Shown: in pieces, positions 27,689 to 36,148 of the stretch
How positions within the stretch are numbered: position 1 is the stretch's first letter
Layout of the letters: every line of letters begins with the position of its first letter
Assembly (NCBI GenBank): GCA_947502765.1
Contig: CANNBA010000011.1
Span: 18,876 to 82,875, forward strand
Origin: BACL11 sp945865535
GTDB taxonomy: Bacteria; Bacteroidota; Bacteroidia; Flavobacteriales; BACL11
DNA length: 64,000 nt
Direction of reading: 5' to 3'
Notes under the pieces: generated by a model
The model's database searches: none
Seen by the model: the letters and a program-made list of their open reading frames with translations, nothing else
What the model was told of the DNA's origin: nothing
Program-made: the position numbers and the translations under genes

Positions 27689-29161
27689 ATGAAAAAAATT
27701 ACACTGGTATTTTTATTTTTCAGTCAATTGACTTTTGCATCATTTGATATGAACGAAAATATGCAAAAATCCTATTCTCATATTATAAACTTGGAATTTG
27801 AAAAAGCAACCATTCTTCTAGCTAAGGAGCAATCTCAGAATCCTAAAAATGGATTTATTCCACTACATAAAAACGATATTGACTTTTTAACAATTCTTAT
27901 AACTGAGGATTTTAAGTATTTTGAATCGCATGAAAATTTCAAAGATCTAAGGCTTGGTTTATTAGAAGAGAATGACAAAACTTCTCCGTATTATCTGTAC
28001 TCGCAAGCAGAGGTTAGTTTGCAGTGGGCTTTTTCTCGATTAAAATTTGAACAGTATCCTACTGCTGCTTATGAACTTGTAAAAGCATATAAATTACTTG
28101 AAGAAAATCAGAAAAAATTCCCTGATTTTACACTTAATAAAAAAGGATTAGGCTTGATTCATGCTTTACTAGGGGCTGTTCCTAAGGAGTTTAATTGGAT
28201 ATTAAATCTTGGTGGCTTAAAGGAGAATGTTTCTCTTGGGCTTATTGAATTAGATGCTGTTTTAAATGATAAGCGTTTTACAATGTATGAAGAAGAGGTT
28301 TTGTTTTTGTTGTTTTTTTTCAAATTAACTTAGGCAATAATGATGCTCTTGCTCACAAGCATCTTAATAGGGTTAGAGCTAGATATAAAGATAATTTATT
28401 GTTGAATTTTGCTGCTGCTCGGTTATCACATGATTTAGGGAAAAATGATTACTGTTTAACGGTATTAAAAAAACAAGCCAAATAAAAGTGGAGCAATTAA
28501 ATTCCACTACCTTGATTATTTACAGGCAATGTCTTATTTATATATCCTAGATTTAAAAAATGCACAACAAAAATTTGAGTATTTCCTTGCAAATTTTAAA
28601 GGCGTAAATTATATTAAATCGGCTAATCATAAATTAGCATGGCTTGCTTTTTTGCAAAATAATACTGCAAAGAGGCGTACTTATTTCGCCAAAGTTATTT
28701 CAGATGGTAATACTTTAATTGATGAGGATAAAGTTGCTTTAAAGGATGCAAAAAAAAATAACATTAGTCATCCTATATTATTAAAAACTAGATTGTTGTG
28801 TGATGGAGGCTATTATTCTTTAGCATTAGCAGAACTTAATCAAATTGATGGAGATCATTATTTTTCATCTGAATCCAATCAAATTGAATATTGGTATCGA
28901 TTGGCTCGTGTTGAATCAGAATTGAATAAAAATGATAAACTAGTAATTGCACATTACAAAAAAGCATTTGAAAAAGGACAAAATGTTTCGTGCTATTATG
29001 CTCCTATGTCAGCTTTGCAAATCGGCTTGATTTATGAGAAAGCAAAGGATTTTAAGCAGGCTAAATCTTACTTTAATAAATGTCTTTGAATGTCAGGGTT
29101 TGATTACCAAAGAGGGATCCATCAAAAAGCAAAAGCGGGTTTAGCAAGAATTGCAGATTAG
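27689..29161 (+). pseudogene. Decayed tetratricopeptide-repeat protein gene
   Basis: Three pieces read as one TPR-like protein with a signal peptide ('LTFAS'). Piece one runs 27689 to about 28320, where a run of eight T's (28313-28320) shifts frame; the continuation 'QINLGNNDALAHKHLNRV' is read in another frame to a seven-A run (about 28468-28474), where the frame shifts again to 'NKSGAIKFHYLDYLQ'. Piece three then meets an in-frame TGA at 29087-29089, after which the same frame goes on 'MSGFDYQRGIHQKAKAGLARIAD' (read in two parts) to TAG at 29159. Two frameshifts plus one nonsense codon argue for true decay rather than sequencing error. Its last bases overlap the stop of the convergent porin gene. 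Confidence 0.85.
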
Positions 29162-30591
29162 TATCTAAATCCTAATGTAAATAGTAAGCTATGGTTAGTG
29201 TTTACTAAACTTATTGGAGTTTCACTATACAATAAATGTTCATTTGCCCCTTGAGATAAAACATAGGCTACATCAATAAAGTAAGCACCATTATTTATTC
29301 CTATTCCATAACTAAAGTTTTCCCTACTAAAATCTTTTGCTACAAAAGCACTTCCGTATTTTGAATATCCGGCTCTTAAAACAAAAGGTTTTATAGTCAT
29401 TTCAGTGCCTAGTTTTATATTTTCAGTTCTTTGATAAATGCTTGCTATTGTTGCATTTTCATTTTCAAAATCAGATGTAAAGTATTCGGCTGTAGAGTAG
29501 TCAATTAGCTCATATTCTCCGGAGATTAGGAGATTATTAAAAATTGTTGATGCGCTTATACTTGCTTTTAAAGGAGTAATTAGATTATAATTAAATGGAG
29601 TTAAATATCCAAAAGAATAATCTAGCGTACTATCTTTAAAGAAGGTTGTTATAGAGGTATTGTAATCTTCTTCAATACTAAAGAATGTTGGAGTGTGTAA
29701 TGCTCCTCCAATTTTTATTTGTTCTGATAATCTGTAGATAGCACCCACTTTAAGATTATAACCCGTTCCGTATGTTGATATTTCCTCAGAGAATAACATT
29801 TTTCGTAAGTTGTTTGAAGTATCAGATATTTCATCATGTTCAGTATATTCTGAATATTCATAATAGTCGAAAGTAGGAATTCCTATTGTAGCTCCTATAT
29901 ATAGTTTTTCCTGATAGGATCCTCCTACAGAAAAAACAAACTCATTCATACCTCCAATACTTGTAGTAACTTTTGATTGTGATTTAGAGTTTGAAGAAAA
30001 GTTAGAGACATACTCTCCATCTACTAAGATGTTATTATTAAATAATGGGTCAATCAAATAAGTATTCCATGCCATTTGTGAATAATAATTACCTTCTCCG
30101 TTTGTCAGTTCACTGGTTAGTGTTCCGTTAGTTAGTTCTACAATTCTATCAACTATTGAGCTTTGGGTATTTATACCCTCAATTTTTATACTATTGTTAT
30201 AATTAGCCAATTGATTCCAGCCAATTCCAAGATTAATTCTTTTCCAATTAGAATTATTTTGAGCAATGGTAAATACGAGTCCAAGATTTGCTATAGAAAG
30301 TTCAGATTTATAGGCAGATAAATTGCTGCCATTATAATAAGATTTAGTAGCGTTTAAATTAAAAGAAGGAGTGAAAGTAAGTTCAGAGAATTGATACATT
30401 CCAATTCCTGCAGGATTTGAGCTTAAAGATGAAAATTCGCCTCCTAATGATCCAAAAGCGCCTCCCATTGCCGAGTATCTAGCCGTTCCACTTAAGTTTT
30501 GTGTTGAATATCTTAATGCATCTACTTCATTTTGTGCATTTGCTGTTATTGTACTAATTACAATAGCAATTCCTAAAAATCTATTTATCAT
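29158..30591 (-). CDS. OmpP1/FadL-like outer-membrane transport protein
   Basis: A 477-residue outer-membrane beta-barrel with a signal peptide ending 'TITANAQ' and the FadL-family start of the mature protein, 'GTARYSAMGGAFGSLGG' followed by 'SNPAGIGMY'. Alternating-hydrophobicity strands continue to the C-terminal 'LFTLGFRY' with terminal aromatic residue. FadL-type channels pass hydrophobic compounds; the substrate here is unknown. It follows the Tyr/Asn-rich lipoprotein gene by one base, so the two share an operon that diverges from proS. Confidence 0.87.
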   Translation of the reverse strand: MINRFLGIAIVISTITANAQNEVDALRYSTQNLSGTARYSAMGGAFGSLGGEFSSLSSNPAGIGMYQFSELTFTPSFNLNATKSYYNGSNLSAYKSELSIANLGLVFTIAQNNSNWKRINLGIGWNQLANYNNSIKIEGINTQSSIVDRIVELTNGTLTSELTNGEGNYYSQMAWNTYLIDPLFNNNILVDGEYVSNFSSNSKSQSKVTTSIGGMNEFVFSVGGSYQEKLYIGATIGIPTFDYYEYSEYTEHDEISDTSNNLRKMLFSEEISTYGTGYNLKVGAIYRLSEQIKIGGALHTPTFFSIEEDYNTSITTFFKDSTLDYSFGYLTPFNYNLITPLKASISASTIFNNLLISGEYELIDYSTAEYFTSDFENENATIASIYQRTENIKLGTEMTIKPFVLRAGYSKYGSAFVAKDFSRENFSYGIGINNGAYFIDVAYVLSQGANEHLLYSETPISLVNTNHSLLFTLGFRY

Positions 30592-30592
30592 T

Positions 30593-31558
30593 TTATCTTC
30601 TTGGGTTCACACTTCTTTTACCTCCTCCTCCAGATGAGTTGTTGCTATTATTTGACCTGCTGTTGCCACTGTTGTTGTTGCTGCCGCTATTTGACCTGTT
30701 ATTCCCACTGTTTGAGTTGTAACTTCTGTTATTTGTGTTAGGGGTAGAATAAGTATTATTTTCTCTATTTGAATTTGTTTTTATTGTTGTATTACTACTA
30801 TTGTTTGGGTTACTTCTGTTGCCCGTTTCTACGCTTGAATTAGTTCTATTTATATTAGTTTTAATGTTTGATCTATCATTTCTATTAGTAATCGTGTTAT
30901 TCTTTACAGTAGTATTCGTTCTAATATTTAAAGTAGAGGTTTTGTTGGTTGTATTTGATAAAATAGTATTAGTAGGAGTATTTACATTAACCCCCCTTAC
31001 TCCACCATTTGAGGATAAACTACCTCTATGCCCTGTGACGTAAGCATTATTATCGTTACTATTGGTGTAATAATTATTGTATGATGAATAGCAATGAGGA
31101 TTGTATCCATAATTTGAGTAGTAATTTCCATAATAATAAGGAGTATAATAATAATCAAAATAATAAGGCGAATAACTATAATAAGAATAGTATGGAGAAT
31201 ACCAATTGTATCCGAAATAGATACTTGTTCCGCAATAAAATGGGTCGTTATTATACCAATAGTAATCAGTATAAATTCCCCCATAATATCCACTATAATA
31301 CATTGGTCTGTGAAATCTTCTTATTCTAGAAGAAAAACTATAGTCATAATAATCATCTGCTATATATTCAGTATTCGATTCTACTAAAGTATCAGTAGTT
31401 AAAGATTCGATTTCCACTTGATTATTTGCAGTCATTTGCTCATAAGTGCTAAATTCATCACTTTTCAAATAATTAGGATCGCTATAATGCACGTGAGTTG
31501 TTGTAATACATGATGTAAAAAACAATATTAATACTAAAGGTAGAATAAAAGATTTCAT
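30593..31558 (-). CDS. Tyr- and Asn-rich low-complexity lipoprotein
   Basis: A 321-residue predicted lipoprotein. ATG at 31558 is chosen because it starts a clear type II signal ('MKSFILPLVLILFFTSC'); upstream starts would bury it. After an acidic segment the protein becomes extremely tyrosine-rich (about residues 70-160: 'YYSYYSYSPYYFDYYY'), then Asn/Ser/Thr/Arg-rich, ending 'SSGGGGKRSVNPRR'. I do not recognise a domain. The DNA beneath is simple-sequence GTT/ATT-rich. It is cotranscribed with the FadL-like porin gene and diverges from proS. Confidence 0.7.
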   Translation of the reverse strand: MKSFILPLVLILFFTSCITTTHVHYSDPNYLKSDEFSTYEQMTANNQVEIESLTTDTLVESNTEYIADDYYDYSFSSRIRRFHRPMYYSGYYGGIYTDYYWYNNDPFYCGTSIYFGYNWYSPYYSYYSYSPYYFDYYYTPYYYGNYYSNYGYNPHCYSSYNNYYTNSNDNNAYVTGHRGSLSSNGGVRGVNVNTPTNTILSNTTNKTSTLNIRTNTTVKNNTITNRNDRSNIKTNINRTNSSVETGNRSNPNNSSNTTIKTNSNRENNTYSTPNTNNRSYNSNSGNNRSNSGSNNNSGNSRSNNSNNSSGGGGKRSVNPRR

Positions 31559-31675
31559 AGTTCTATTATTTTGTTTAAGACTCATAAACTGATGCTCGTT
31601 TAATTTGTTAGTTTTGTACAATTTTTATAAGGTGAACGAAAATAATACTACAAAATTACATTTTTTTAAGTTAAA

Positions 31676-33148
31676 ATGGAAAAAAAGTTAATATCAAGAA
31701 AGCAAGATTATTCTCAATGGTATAATGAGATTGTTCAAGGAGCAGATTTGGCTGAAAATTCAGGTGTAAGAGGCTGTATGGTAATCAAGCCTTACGGCTA
31801 TGCAATTTGGGAAAAAATGCAAGCACAATTGGATAAAATGTTCAAAGCAACAGGTCATGAGAATGCTTATTTTCCTCTTTTTATTCCTAAATCTTATTTT
31901 AGTAAAGAGGCAAGTCATATTGATAGTTTTGCAAAGGAGTGTGCTGTTGTTACTCATTATCGTTTGAAAAATGCTGAAGATGGCAGTGGAGTAGTTGTTG
32001 ATCCTACAGCTAAGTTAGAAGAAGAACTTATTGTGCGTCCAACATCTGAAACAATTATCTGGGATACCTATAGAAAATGGATACAATCGTATCGTGATTT
32101 GCCAATTTTAGTTAATCAGTGGGCAAATGTGGTAAGATGGGAAATGCGTACTAGGTTATTTTTGCGAACTACTGAGTTTTTGTGGCAAGAAGGGCATACC
32201 GCTCATGCAACAAAAAAAGAAGCGATTGCCGAAACTGAGCAAATGATAAATATTTATGCTGAATTTGCTCAGAATTTTATGGCAATGCCAGTTATAATAG
32301 GCTTAAAATCTGAAAAAGAAAAATTTGCAGGTGCTGAAGAAACTTATACTATTGAAGCTTTAATGCAAGATGGTAAAGCATTGCAAGCGGGGACTTCTCA
32401 TTTTTTAGGTCAGAATTTCGCTAAAGCATTTGATGTAAAATTTACAACAAAAGAAGGAAAACAAGATTATGTTTGGGCTACTTCCTGGGGAGTTTCTACG
32501 CGACTTATGGGGGCTTTAGTTATGACCCATTCTGATGATCATGGTTTGGTTTTGCCTCCAAAATTAGCTCCTTATCAAGTGGTTATTGTTCCTATCTATA
32601 AAGGGGATGAACAATTTGAAAAAGTTTCTGAGGTGGCGCTAAAAGTTAAAAAATCATTAGAATTAAAAGGAATTTCAGTGAAATTTGACAATCGAGATAC
32701 TCATAAACCAGGATGGAAATTTGCAGAATATGAACTTAAGGGAGTGCCATTGCGTTTAGCTTTGGGTGCTCGTGATTTAGAAAATGGAACTATTGAAGTC
32801 TCTAGAAGAGATACTTTAGAAAAAGAAACCTATCAGATAGCTGATATTGAAAATAAAGTGGAGCATTTGCTAGAGAAAATACAAGACAACTTATATAAAA
32901 AAGCTCTTACTTTTCGTGAGGAGAAAACTTATAAAGCAGATTCAAAAGAGGAGTTTGTAAAATTAATTGAAAAAGGAGGCTTTGTTTATGCCCATTGGGA
33001 TGGTACTTCTGAAACAGAGGAGTTGATAAAGCAACAAACAAAAGCTACTATAAGATGCGTCCCTTTAGATGCAAAACAAGAATCTGGCCTGTGTTTATTT
33101 ACAGGCAAGATATCTAGTAAAAGAGTATTATTTGCTAAAAATTATTAA
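31676..33148 (+). CDS. proS: Prolyl-tRNA synthetase
   Basis: A class II synthetase of 490 residues, the short form without an editing insertion that resembles archaeal/eukaryotic ProS and is usual in Bacteroidota. Motif 2 'RWEMRTRLFLRTTEFLWQEGHTAHA' (quoted in part: RTTEFLWQEGHTAH), motif 3 'THSDDHGLVLPP' (motif region) and the anticodon-binding domain 'HKPGWKFAEYELKGVPLRLALG' (in part) are visible, ending in the ProS-type C-terminal zinc-like domain 'LCLFTGKISSKRVLFAKNY'. A small unknown gene follows after one base. Confidence 0.97.
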   Translation: MEKKLISRKQDYSQWYNEIVQGADLAENSGVRGCMVIKPYGYAIWEKMQAQLDKMFKATGHENAYFPLFIPKSYFSKEASHIDSFAKECAVVTHYRLKNAEDGSGVVVDPTAKLEEELIVRPTSETIIWDTYRKWIQSYRDLPILVNQWANVVRWEMRTRLFLRTTEFLWQEGHTAHATKKEAIAETEQMINIYAEFAQNFMAMPVIIGLKSEKEKFAGAEETYTIEALMQDGKALQAGTSHFLGQNFAKAFDVKFTTKEGKQDYVWATSWGVSTRLMGALVMTHSDDHGLVLPPKLAPYQVVIVPIYKGDEQFEKVSEVALKVKKSLELKGISVKFDNRDTHKPGWKFAEYELKGVPLRLALGARDLENGTIEVSRRDTLEKETYQIADIENKVEHLLEKIQDNLYKKALTFREEKTYKADSKEEFVKLIEKGGFVYAHWDGTSETEELIKQQTKATIRCVPLDAKQESGLCLFTGKISSKRVLFAKNY

Positions 33149-33149
33149 T

Positions 33150-33824
33150 ATGGATTCTGAAAAAGAAATACTTAAATTATTAAAAGAGAAATCTTGCACA
33201 AAACAAAAAGTTTATAAAATAACTAAAGGGGTTTTTGGTGAAATTCAAGAAATTCTAAGTGCTAAAGCGACTAGATTAAATGCTAGGGTATCTGATGTTG
33301 ATGTTGATATATCTTATGGAGAGTCTGGCGATTTTGATGCTAAGTTAAAATTCTCTGGCGACACCCTTCTTTTTCATATGCATACAAATATTTTTGATTT
33401 TGAACCTTCTCATCAAATTCATAAAACTGCATATGTTAAAGAGGATAAAATGAGATCTTTCTGTGGACTAATAAATATTTATAATTTTCTTTCGGATTCG
33501 TTAAAGTATAATAGATTGAATGATGCTGGTTTTTTGATTGCTAGAATATTTATTAATAAAGATGGTCATTTCTTTGTTGAGGGCGATAGGGAATTAGGTT
33601 TTTTATTTAATGATTTTATCAATCAGCAAATTACTAAAGAGCAGATGGATAACATTATTAACTGCGCAATGGAGTATTCTTTGAATTTTGACTTACTTAC
33701 CCCTGATTTTAATGATGTAAAATTAGTTTCTGTTCATGAAATACTAGATATAAATAATAATCATAAAATAAAAACTTCAAAGCGATTGGGTTTCAAATTT
33801 TCTAATGACACAAAAAATGAGTAA
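33150..33824 (+). CDS. Conserved hypothetical protein next to proS
   Basis: A soluble 224-residue protein with no signal peptide or membrane segment. ATG at 33150 lies one base after the proS stop and is preferred over extension into proS. I do not recognise a domain. Recognisable stretches are 'DVDISYGESGDFDAKLKFSG' and 'GDRELGFLFNDFI'; the mix of strands and helices suggests a compact alpha/beta protein. Coupling to proS suggests cotranscription but does not define a role. Confidence 0.7.
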   Translation: MDSEKEILKLLKEKSCTKQKVYKITKGVFGEIQEILSAKATRLNARVSDVDVDISYGESGDFDAKLKFSGDTLLFHMHTNIFDFEPSHQIHKTAYVKEDKMRSFCGLINIYNFLSDSLKYNRLNDAGFLIARIFINKDGHFFVEGDRELGFLFNDFINQQITKEQMDNIINCAMEYSLNFDLLTPDFNDVKLVSVHEILDINNNHKIKTSKRLGFKFSNDTKNE

Positions 33825-33828
33825 TTTC

Positions 33829-33858
33829 TTTGTGAAATTAAAAAAAAGTATAAATTTG
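33829..33858 (+). promoter_or_regulatory. tRNA-Glu promoter (TTTG-N18-TAAATTTG)
   Basis: TTTG at 33829-33832 and TAAATTTG at 33851-33858 are spaced by 18 bases, one of the cleanest -33/-7 pairs in the window, 24 bases upstream of the tRNA. rpsT, 22 bases after the tRNA, is probably on the same transcript. Confidence 0.75.
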
Positions 33859-33882
33859 CAGCCTTAATTTTGAGAATATTGA

Positions 33883-33954
33883 GGCCCGGTCGTCTAATGG
33901 TTAGGACGCATGGTTTTCATCCATGTAATCGGGGTTCGATTCCCCGTCGGGCTA
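33883..33954 (+). tRNA. tRNA-Glu (anticodon TTC)
   Basis: A complete cloverleaf: acceptor GGCCCGG/TCGGGCT (with G-T pairs at both ends), D-stem GTC/GAC, anticodon stem CATGG/CCATG around loop TTTTCAT (anticodon TTC), T-arm CGGGG-TTCGATT-CCCCG, discriminator A. The CCA end is not encoded. Confidence 0.97.
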
Positions 33955-33976
33955 CTTAAAAAATAAAATAAAAACT

Positions 33977-34231
33977 ATGGCAAATCATAAATCGGCATTA
34001 AAAAGAATTAAACAGACTGAAACCAAAAGATTGTTAAATAAGTACAAGCATAAAACTGCTAGAAATGCGGTTAGAGACTTAAGAACAACTACTGATAAAA
34101 AGGAAGCTACTGCAATGTTGCCAAAAGTTTCGGCTATGTTAGATAAATTAACAAAAATTAATATTATTCATAAGAATAAGGCGTCAAACTTAAAATCAAA
34201 ATTAACTAAGCATGTAAATGCATTGTCTTAA
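33977..34231 (+). CDS. rpsT: 30S ribosomal protein S20
   Basis: Small basic protein of 84 residues, normal for S20, with the family start 'MANHKSALKRIKQTE' and conserved 'IIHKNKASNLKSKL' near the C-terminus. S20 binds 16S rRNA in the 30S body. It lies just after tRNA-Glu and is closed by a strong terminator. Confidence 0.97.
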   Translation: MANHKSALKRIKQTETKRLLNKYKHKTARNAVRDLRTTTDKKEATAMLPKVSAMLDKLTKINIIHKNKASNLKSKLTKHVNALS

Positions 34232-34246
34232 TAATGATTTAATAAC

Positions 34247-34285
34247 AAAAAAAAAGGGGCCAATCATTTGATTATCCCCTTTTTT
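34247..34285 (+). terminator. rpsT terminator
   Basis: A-rich arm plus GGGG (34255-34258) pairs with CCCC plus seven T's (34275-34285), with an inner AATCA/TGATT helix. The T-tract runs directly into TATATTTG, the -7 box of upp. Confidence 0.9.
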
Positions 34286-34292
34286 TATATTT
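34285..34292 (+). promoter_or_regulatory. upp promoter -7 box fused to the rpsT terminator
   Basis: TATATTTG shares its first T with the end of the rpsT terminator T-tract. The leader to the upp ATG at 34342 would be about 43 bases. Confidence 0.6.
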
Positions 34293-34341
34293 GGTTCATT
34301 CATTTCGACCAGCAAATGATTAAACCAATAAGATCATAAAT

Positions 34342-34995
34342 ATGAAAACAATCAATTTAGGAAAACAAAATACGGTATTTAGTCATTTTATTAGCCAAAT
34401 AAGAGCCATAAATATTCAGAATGATTCTATGCGTTTTAGAAGAAATATGGAAAGAATTGGAGAGGTTTTTGCTTATGAAATTAGTAAAGAAATGGAGTAT
34501 GAAAATAAAGACATCACTACTCCACTTGGAATTTCTACCGAAACTTTAATGACTGAGAAACCTGTACTTGCTACAATACTTAGAGCAGGACTTCCTCTTC
34601 ATCAAGGATTGTTAAATTATTTTGATGATGCAGATAGTGCTTTTATTTCGGCTTACAGAAAACATAAAAAAGGAGGTCATTTCGAAATAAAAATTGAATA
34701 CATGTCAGCTCCTGATTTAAATGGGAAAACGCTAATCCTTTGCGATCCTATGATAGCAAGTGGCGCTTCTATGATTATGGCAATGGAAGCAATTTTAAGC
34801 AAAGGAAAGCCAAAACACATACATATTGTTGGGGTTATTGCTAGCACTGAGGGGATTCAGTATTTGAAAGAAAATGCTCCCATAAAGAACTGGACTTTAT
34901 GGATTGGTGCAGAGGACTCTGAAATGACCTCAAAATCTTATATCGTACCAGGACTAGGGGATGCTGGAGATTTATCTTATGGGGCTAAATTATAA
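34342..34995 (+). CDS. upp: Uracil phosphoribosyltransferase
   Basis: Pyrimidine salvage enzyme (uracil + PRPP to UMP), 217 residues. The type I PRTase loop is present: 'LILCDPMIASGASM' (PRPP-binding), with 'ATILRAGLPLHQGLLNYF' upstream and C-terminal uracil-binding 'YIVPGLGDAGDLSYG'. A membrane protein gene follows three bases later. Confidence 0.95.
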   Translation: MKTINLGKQNTVFSHFISQIRAINIQNDSMRFRRNMERIGEVFAYEISKEMEYENKDITTPLGISTETLMTEKPVLATILRAGLPLHQGLLNYFDDADSAFISAYRKHKKGGHFEIKIEYMSAPDLNGKTLILCDPMIASGASMIMAMEAILSKGKPKHIHIVGVIASTEGIQYLKENAPIKNWTLWIGAEDSEMTSKSYIVPGLGDAGDLSYGAKL

Positions 34996-34998
34996 TTT

Positions 34999-35454
34999 AT
35001 GAATTGGGCAGGAATGTTAGGATTATTTGGAGCGTCAACTATTAAATTTTCGTTTGCTCCTTTCGCAGGAGAACTTGCTAAATTAACATTCATTGAGACC
35101 TATGTAAGTTGCTGTTCAGGCGCTATTTTTAGTGCAGCAATTTTTTACTTTTCAGCAAATTATTTCATAAAGAAATCCATTGAAAAAAAAGCGAAAAATA
35201 GACAAGAATTTCTATATAAAGGACTTGCAAATCCAGTAAAATTTTTTACTAGAACAAATAAATTTGTAGTATATATGAAACGTTCTGTGGGAATTATTGG
35301 AATTGCATTTTGGGCTCCATTTTTCTTATCTATTCCTTTAGGCAGTATTATAACTGCTAAGTTTTACGGAGATAATAAAAATACATTTTTTTTGATTGTC
35401 TCTGGGATTTGTTTAAATGGACTCATTACAACTGGGATCACCTATCTATTTTAA
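34999..35454 (+). CDS. Small integral membrane protein of unknown function
   Basis: A 151-residue protein with three or four transmembrane segments (about residues 5-20, 30-52, 95-115 and 130-150) and a positively charged cytoplasmic loop (about 55-80). It loosely resembles small membrane proteins annotated as putative small multidrug export proteins, but I cannot confirm that. It is in a run with upp and the HAD gene (gaps of three and seven bases). Confidence 0.7.
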   Translation: MNWAGMLGLFGASTIKFSFAPFAGELAKLTFIETYVSCCSGAIFSAAIFYFSANYFIKKSIEKKAKNRQEFLYKGLANPVKFFTRTNKFVVYMKRSVGIIGIAFWAPFFLSIPLGSIITAKFYGDNKNTFFLIVSGICLNGLITTGITYLF

Positions 35455-35461
35455 CAAATAA

Positions 35462-36148
35462 ATGAAACATATTTTTTTTGATTTAGATGGAACTCTTTGG
35501 GATTTTGAAACTAATTCTAATGAAACACTCTTGGAGCTTTATTCCACCTATAATTTAAAAGAAAAAGGTATTTTGGACTATGAAGTATTTATGAATTCCT
35601 ACAAGATTCATAATGCAATACTTTGGGATTTATACAATTCAGATAAAATCTCTAAGGAGGATTTAAGAAGAGAGAGATTTCAAAGAACTTTTGTTGATTT
35701 TGGAATCAATGACTTTATGTTATCTGAAACTATGGGAGAAAAATATATTGAAGTTTGCCCCAGAAAAAACAAATTATTTCCATATGCTTTTGAAGTTTTA
35801 GATTATCTCAAACAGAAATACACATTACATATCATTACAAACGGATTTGATAAAACCCAACATATAAAATTAGAGCATTCAAATTTATCGCCTTATTTTA
35901 ATCAAATTATTACATCTGAAACTACTGGTATGAAAAAGCCAAATCCTTTAATTTTCTCTTATGCACTAGATTTGGCAAATGCAAAAAAAACTGAAAGTAT
36001 TTATATTGGAGATAATTTAGTTGTAGATATTCTAGCTTGTCAAAATGCTGGTATTAAAGGAATTTATTTTAATCCTAAAAAGAAAAGACATGATGAAAAT
36101 GTAACATTCGAGATTTCATGTCTTAGTCAGATAATGGAGATATTGTAA
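35462..36148 (+). CDS. HAD-family noncanonical pyrimidine nucleotidase (YjjG type)
   Basis: A 228-residue HAD hydrolase with motif I 'FFDLDGTLWDF' (nucleophile Asp7, Asp9), motif II 'HIITNGF', motif III Lys in 'MKKPNPLIF' and motif IV 'YIGDNLVVDI'. 'DGTLWDFETNS' is typical of the YjjG family, which cleans the nucleotide pool by dephosphorylating modified pyrimidine nucleotides. Sharing a run with upp fits pyrimidine metabolism. Its end overlaps convergent aroA by 26 bases. Confidence 0.87.
   Translation: MKHIFFDLDGTLWDFETNSNETLLELYSTYNLKEKGILDYEVFMNSYKIHNAILWDLYNSDKISKEDLRRERFQRTFVDFGINDFMLSETMGEKYIEVCPRKNKLFPYAFEVLDYLKQKYTLHIITNGFDKTQHIKLEHSNLSPYFNQIITSETTGMKKPNPLIFSYALDLANAKKTESIYIGDNLVVDILACQNAGIKGIYFNPKKKRHDENVTFEISCLSQIMEIL

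Noticed and set aside
28313..28474. Programmed frameshifting in the TPR gene at the T8 and A7 runs
   Set aside because: Two different slippery sites followed by an in-frame TGA further on is better explained by decay; no stimulatory structure is evident.
30640..30760. Imperfect repeats that could suggest a CRISPR or tandem array
   Set aside because: The units are degenerate Asn/Ser/Arg codons within a gene, without constant repeats or spacers.
30997..31329. Open frames on both strands inside the Tyr-rich lipoprotein gene
   Set aside because: They arise from simple-sequence TAT/ATA/ATT codons and have Ile- or Asn-rich products without start context; shadow frames.
33069..33149. Extension of the hypothetical gene into the end of proS
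   Set aside because: An ATG lies one base after the proS stop, matching the tight spacing seen across the window.
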